In this document: piece after piece, positions 51,201 through 54,200 of the stretch
Numbering within the stretch: position 1 is the first letter of the stretch
Layout: each line of letters starts with the position of its first letter
Assembly (NCBI GenBank): GCA_963556495.2
Contig: OY747713.1
Coordinates: 34,421,961-34,485,960 of the forward strand
DNA: 64,000 nt
Source of the DNA: Valencia hispanica
Lineage: Eukaryota > Chordata > Actinopteri > Cyprinodontiformes > Valenciidae
Direction: 5' to 3'
Made by a program: the position numbers and the translations under genes
Notes under the pieces: model-generated
Databases searched by the model: none
Seen by the model: the letters and a program-made list of their open reading frames with translations, nothing else
What the model was told of the DNA's origin: nothing

Positions 51201-54200
51201 GGGTGTCGGAGAGATGGGAGACGTGGGACCGCCTGGAGCGCCAGGTGAGGCATCCAATTTGTTCTTTAAAAATATTTAAGTCAAACTAACTTTTGGTCAA
51301 GCTGATATTTAAGACTTGTGTTTTCCTTTACTTGTTTGGTTTAACACATTAGAACACAGTTGCATCTTGCAATTCTTTGTCCTCACTTTTTATCAGAAGC
51401 ATTGACATGCTCAACAATTCTTGACAAGAATTCAGAGTAATTTGCACGCAATTTCAACCTGCGGCAGATGTTACACCCGGAATTAGCTCAATTTGAGTCA
51501 TTTCATCTAATTCAAGTGTTTGCGTTGGTTGATGATTAAAGAATTGACAATGTGATGAAATCATTTTTCATTATTCTCAATGTGTTCTAATTGCAAGGAC
51601 GCTTTAACTAATTTCAGTCATATCAGCATATCCAAGAGTCCTTGATCATCACAGGGTTCAGATAGTATTGGCTAAATTAGAAGAACTGGCAGCTGCAATC
51701 ACTTCACATGAAGCGGGTTATTACATTTTGAGTTTAAAAGCAAATTTGTTCTCATGAAAGGGAAAAGTTTTAAAATGGCTCAAGTTATAATTTTTGTCCC
51801 CTGACAACAGATGTACCACAACAATTATTGTGGATTTGTCGTTATTTTACATAATTTCTGAAGTGGTTGATATCATTAAATCCTTTAACTAAGGATTAAA
51901 ATTCTCCCTCATGAATCCTCCCCTGTGTTTCTGTTCCTATCTTAAAATGATTTATTTAATTTGAAATTTGTAAAATGTCTTTTGCATCCTCTAACTGTAA
52001 TCCACTTTTGTCCAGTCTTTATCTCCATCCATCTTCCCATTACCTCTGACCAGCATCCCTCCCTCTGCCAAAGGTGATGGTGTGTTAAGGGCAGTAGTCG
52101 AGTTGTAAAAAAAATTCAGGGGGATGGTCATTTTTCTTCGCCTATCAAAAAATCTGGATTTTAATGTAAAAAAAAGTGGTATTTAAAGAATATTTTGTAT
52201 CGCCGAATTGGCCGGATGTTAGGTGACTACAACTGAATAGCCTGCATTAGAATTAAACAAGATCGGGTGAAATGGAGGCTTTATATATCTGTGAAGCAAA
52301 GCTGATACCAGCACCTTGCAAAGAAGCCTTAGCAAATAATTGCAGTGCAGAAGAAGTTTTTTCGTGCAAACTAGGCCTATACAAAACAAAGTATTGGATT
52401 AATTTAATATGAAAGACCAAACAAAATGAGTAATTTCTATTTTATTCATTACAACCCTCAATTAATCCACATGCTCATAGCAGTTTCCGAACACTTTCGT
52501 AATCATGTTTTTTTCTACAGTTTTTCTTGCTCTTGTTCACATTCGTTCTGATTATGGCTAAATGTCGGCACTGTCAGATGAGCTCTGACAAGGTGATCAT
52601 TTTTCCTAGGCCGATTATAGCTGGATGTGTAAAAAGAGTCGACATCTAGTGCAGATTCAGCAAGCCGCATGCGTGTCTTGACTGAATGACAAGTCATGTA
52701 TTTTAGCAAACTAATTAACAAGAGAGATGTGGGGGGGTCGTTCATCTTAGCTAGTTTGGAGGGTAGGATCCTGGGATCTGTGCGTACACCTGTGGCAAGT
52801 CGGGTGGTCTTTAGATAACAAAAAGCAGGCTAGATTAATTATTGAGATGAATAGCTCACCTGTAATTTTTTTATTATTTAAAAAATTCAGGACATCCCGC
52901 TGACCAGTTGCTCGTTTGGGCATGTTTGCACTTCTGTAATGCAGCTTTTGCCGCTCTCTAGGCCAGAAGGTGAACCCCGAAAATGTCTGTATAAAATGAA
53001 TCTCATTCCGAACTCTGGCATCTACAAACTGTTTACTTCATAAAATAAATACATTCGGACTTAGTTCAAAAGTAAAAGTTCTCCTTCTGTATTGCCGCAG
53101 TTTTTTTATGATTGATGTTTTAATTCGGGACTAGTTTGTTTTCGCCGTAGTGAGAAAGGAGTGATACAGCTGCTACGTACCGTTTTAGACCAATGCGGTG
53201 GCAGTTTAACCGACGTGATGACGTATGCGGATATGGAGACAGCTAAGGTCATGATGAAAACTTCTTTAAAACTTTTACAAAACCGAGTAAAAGCATGAAT
53301 GTAAAATGTGTTACATGCATTTAACATCCATGAAACATGAACAAGGCATGGATTTCATGTTAAATCCATCTCTTGGTCTAAAACGGGTACGCAGCAGCCG
53401 TGTCACTCCTTTCTCACAACAGTGAAAACAAACTAGTCCCGGCTTATAATGTCGATCATAAAAAAAACTGCGCTATTACAGAATGAGAACTTCTACTTTT
53501 GAACTCAGTGCGAACGTGTAGATTTTATGAAGTAAACAGTTTTTGTAGATGCCAGAGGTCAGAACGAGATGAAACGAAAACTGGCTTCACCTGGCCTACA
53601 TTCAGGCAAAACCAATGTTGCATCACTGCCTTTCGTGCCCCTGTCCCCCAGATTTTATTAGACTGTTTATTTTCACTCAACACCTAACATTTTCTGATGA
53701 TGAAATTATTTCATATAGGCTAAGCCTATTTATGATTTATATTTCCATATAATATTTACTGTAAAATGGAAGGGATGGAGATGGAGGATGGGACCTTTAC
53801 TGGTGGGACGTTATATGTCGGATTTCTTTCTAAGGGGAGCGGCGTCCCCCTCCGCTCCCCCTCAACTCGACTACTGGTTAAGGGTGCTGGGCAGCTTTCG
53901 TGTTTTGCCACACACAGTTTTTTGCATATAGGCCAAACACTATTTGTGTCATCTGCTCATACCATGCTCTTCCACATTTCCTGTGTTCTCTGCATGGCTT
54001 GTGTTAGTTTGCAAAGGGGAATTATTTCAACTGTCTTTCATAAATTAATTTCTTCTTGCCATTCCTCGTTAAAGGTTAGATTTGTTTAATGCACAAATAT
54101 TTGTCCTGTAGACCTGAGCTGTGGGTCTCTGCATCTCCTCTAGAGTGACCTTGAGGTCCCTCTAGAGGCTCCTTCTCCAATTAAAGCTCTTCTTGCCCAG

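Noticed and set aside
53766..54089. 107-codon frame starting [11 protein letters not shown]
   Set aside because: It spans the right end of the hAT-like element and runs into the antisense Tc1 remnant, so it is a chance frame across an insertion boundary.
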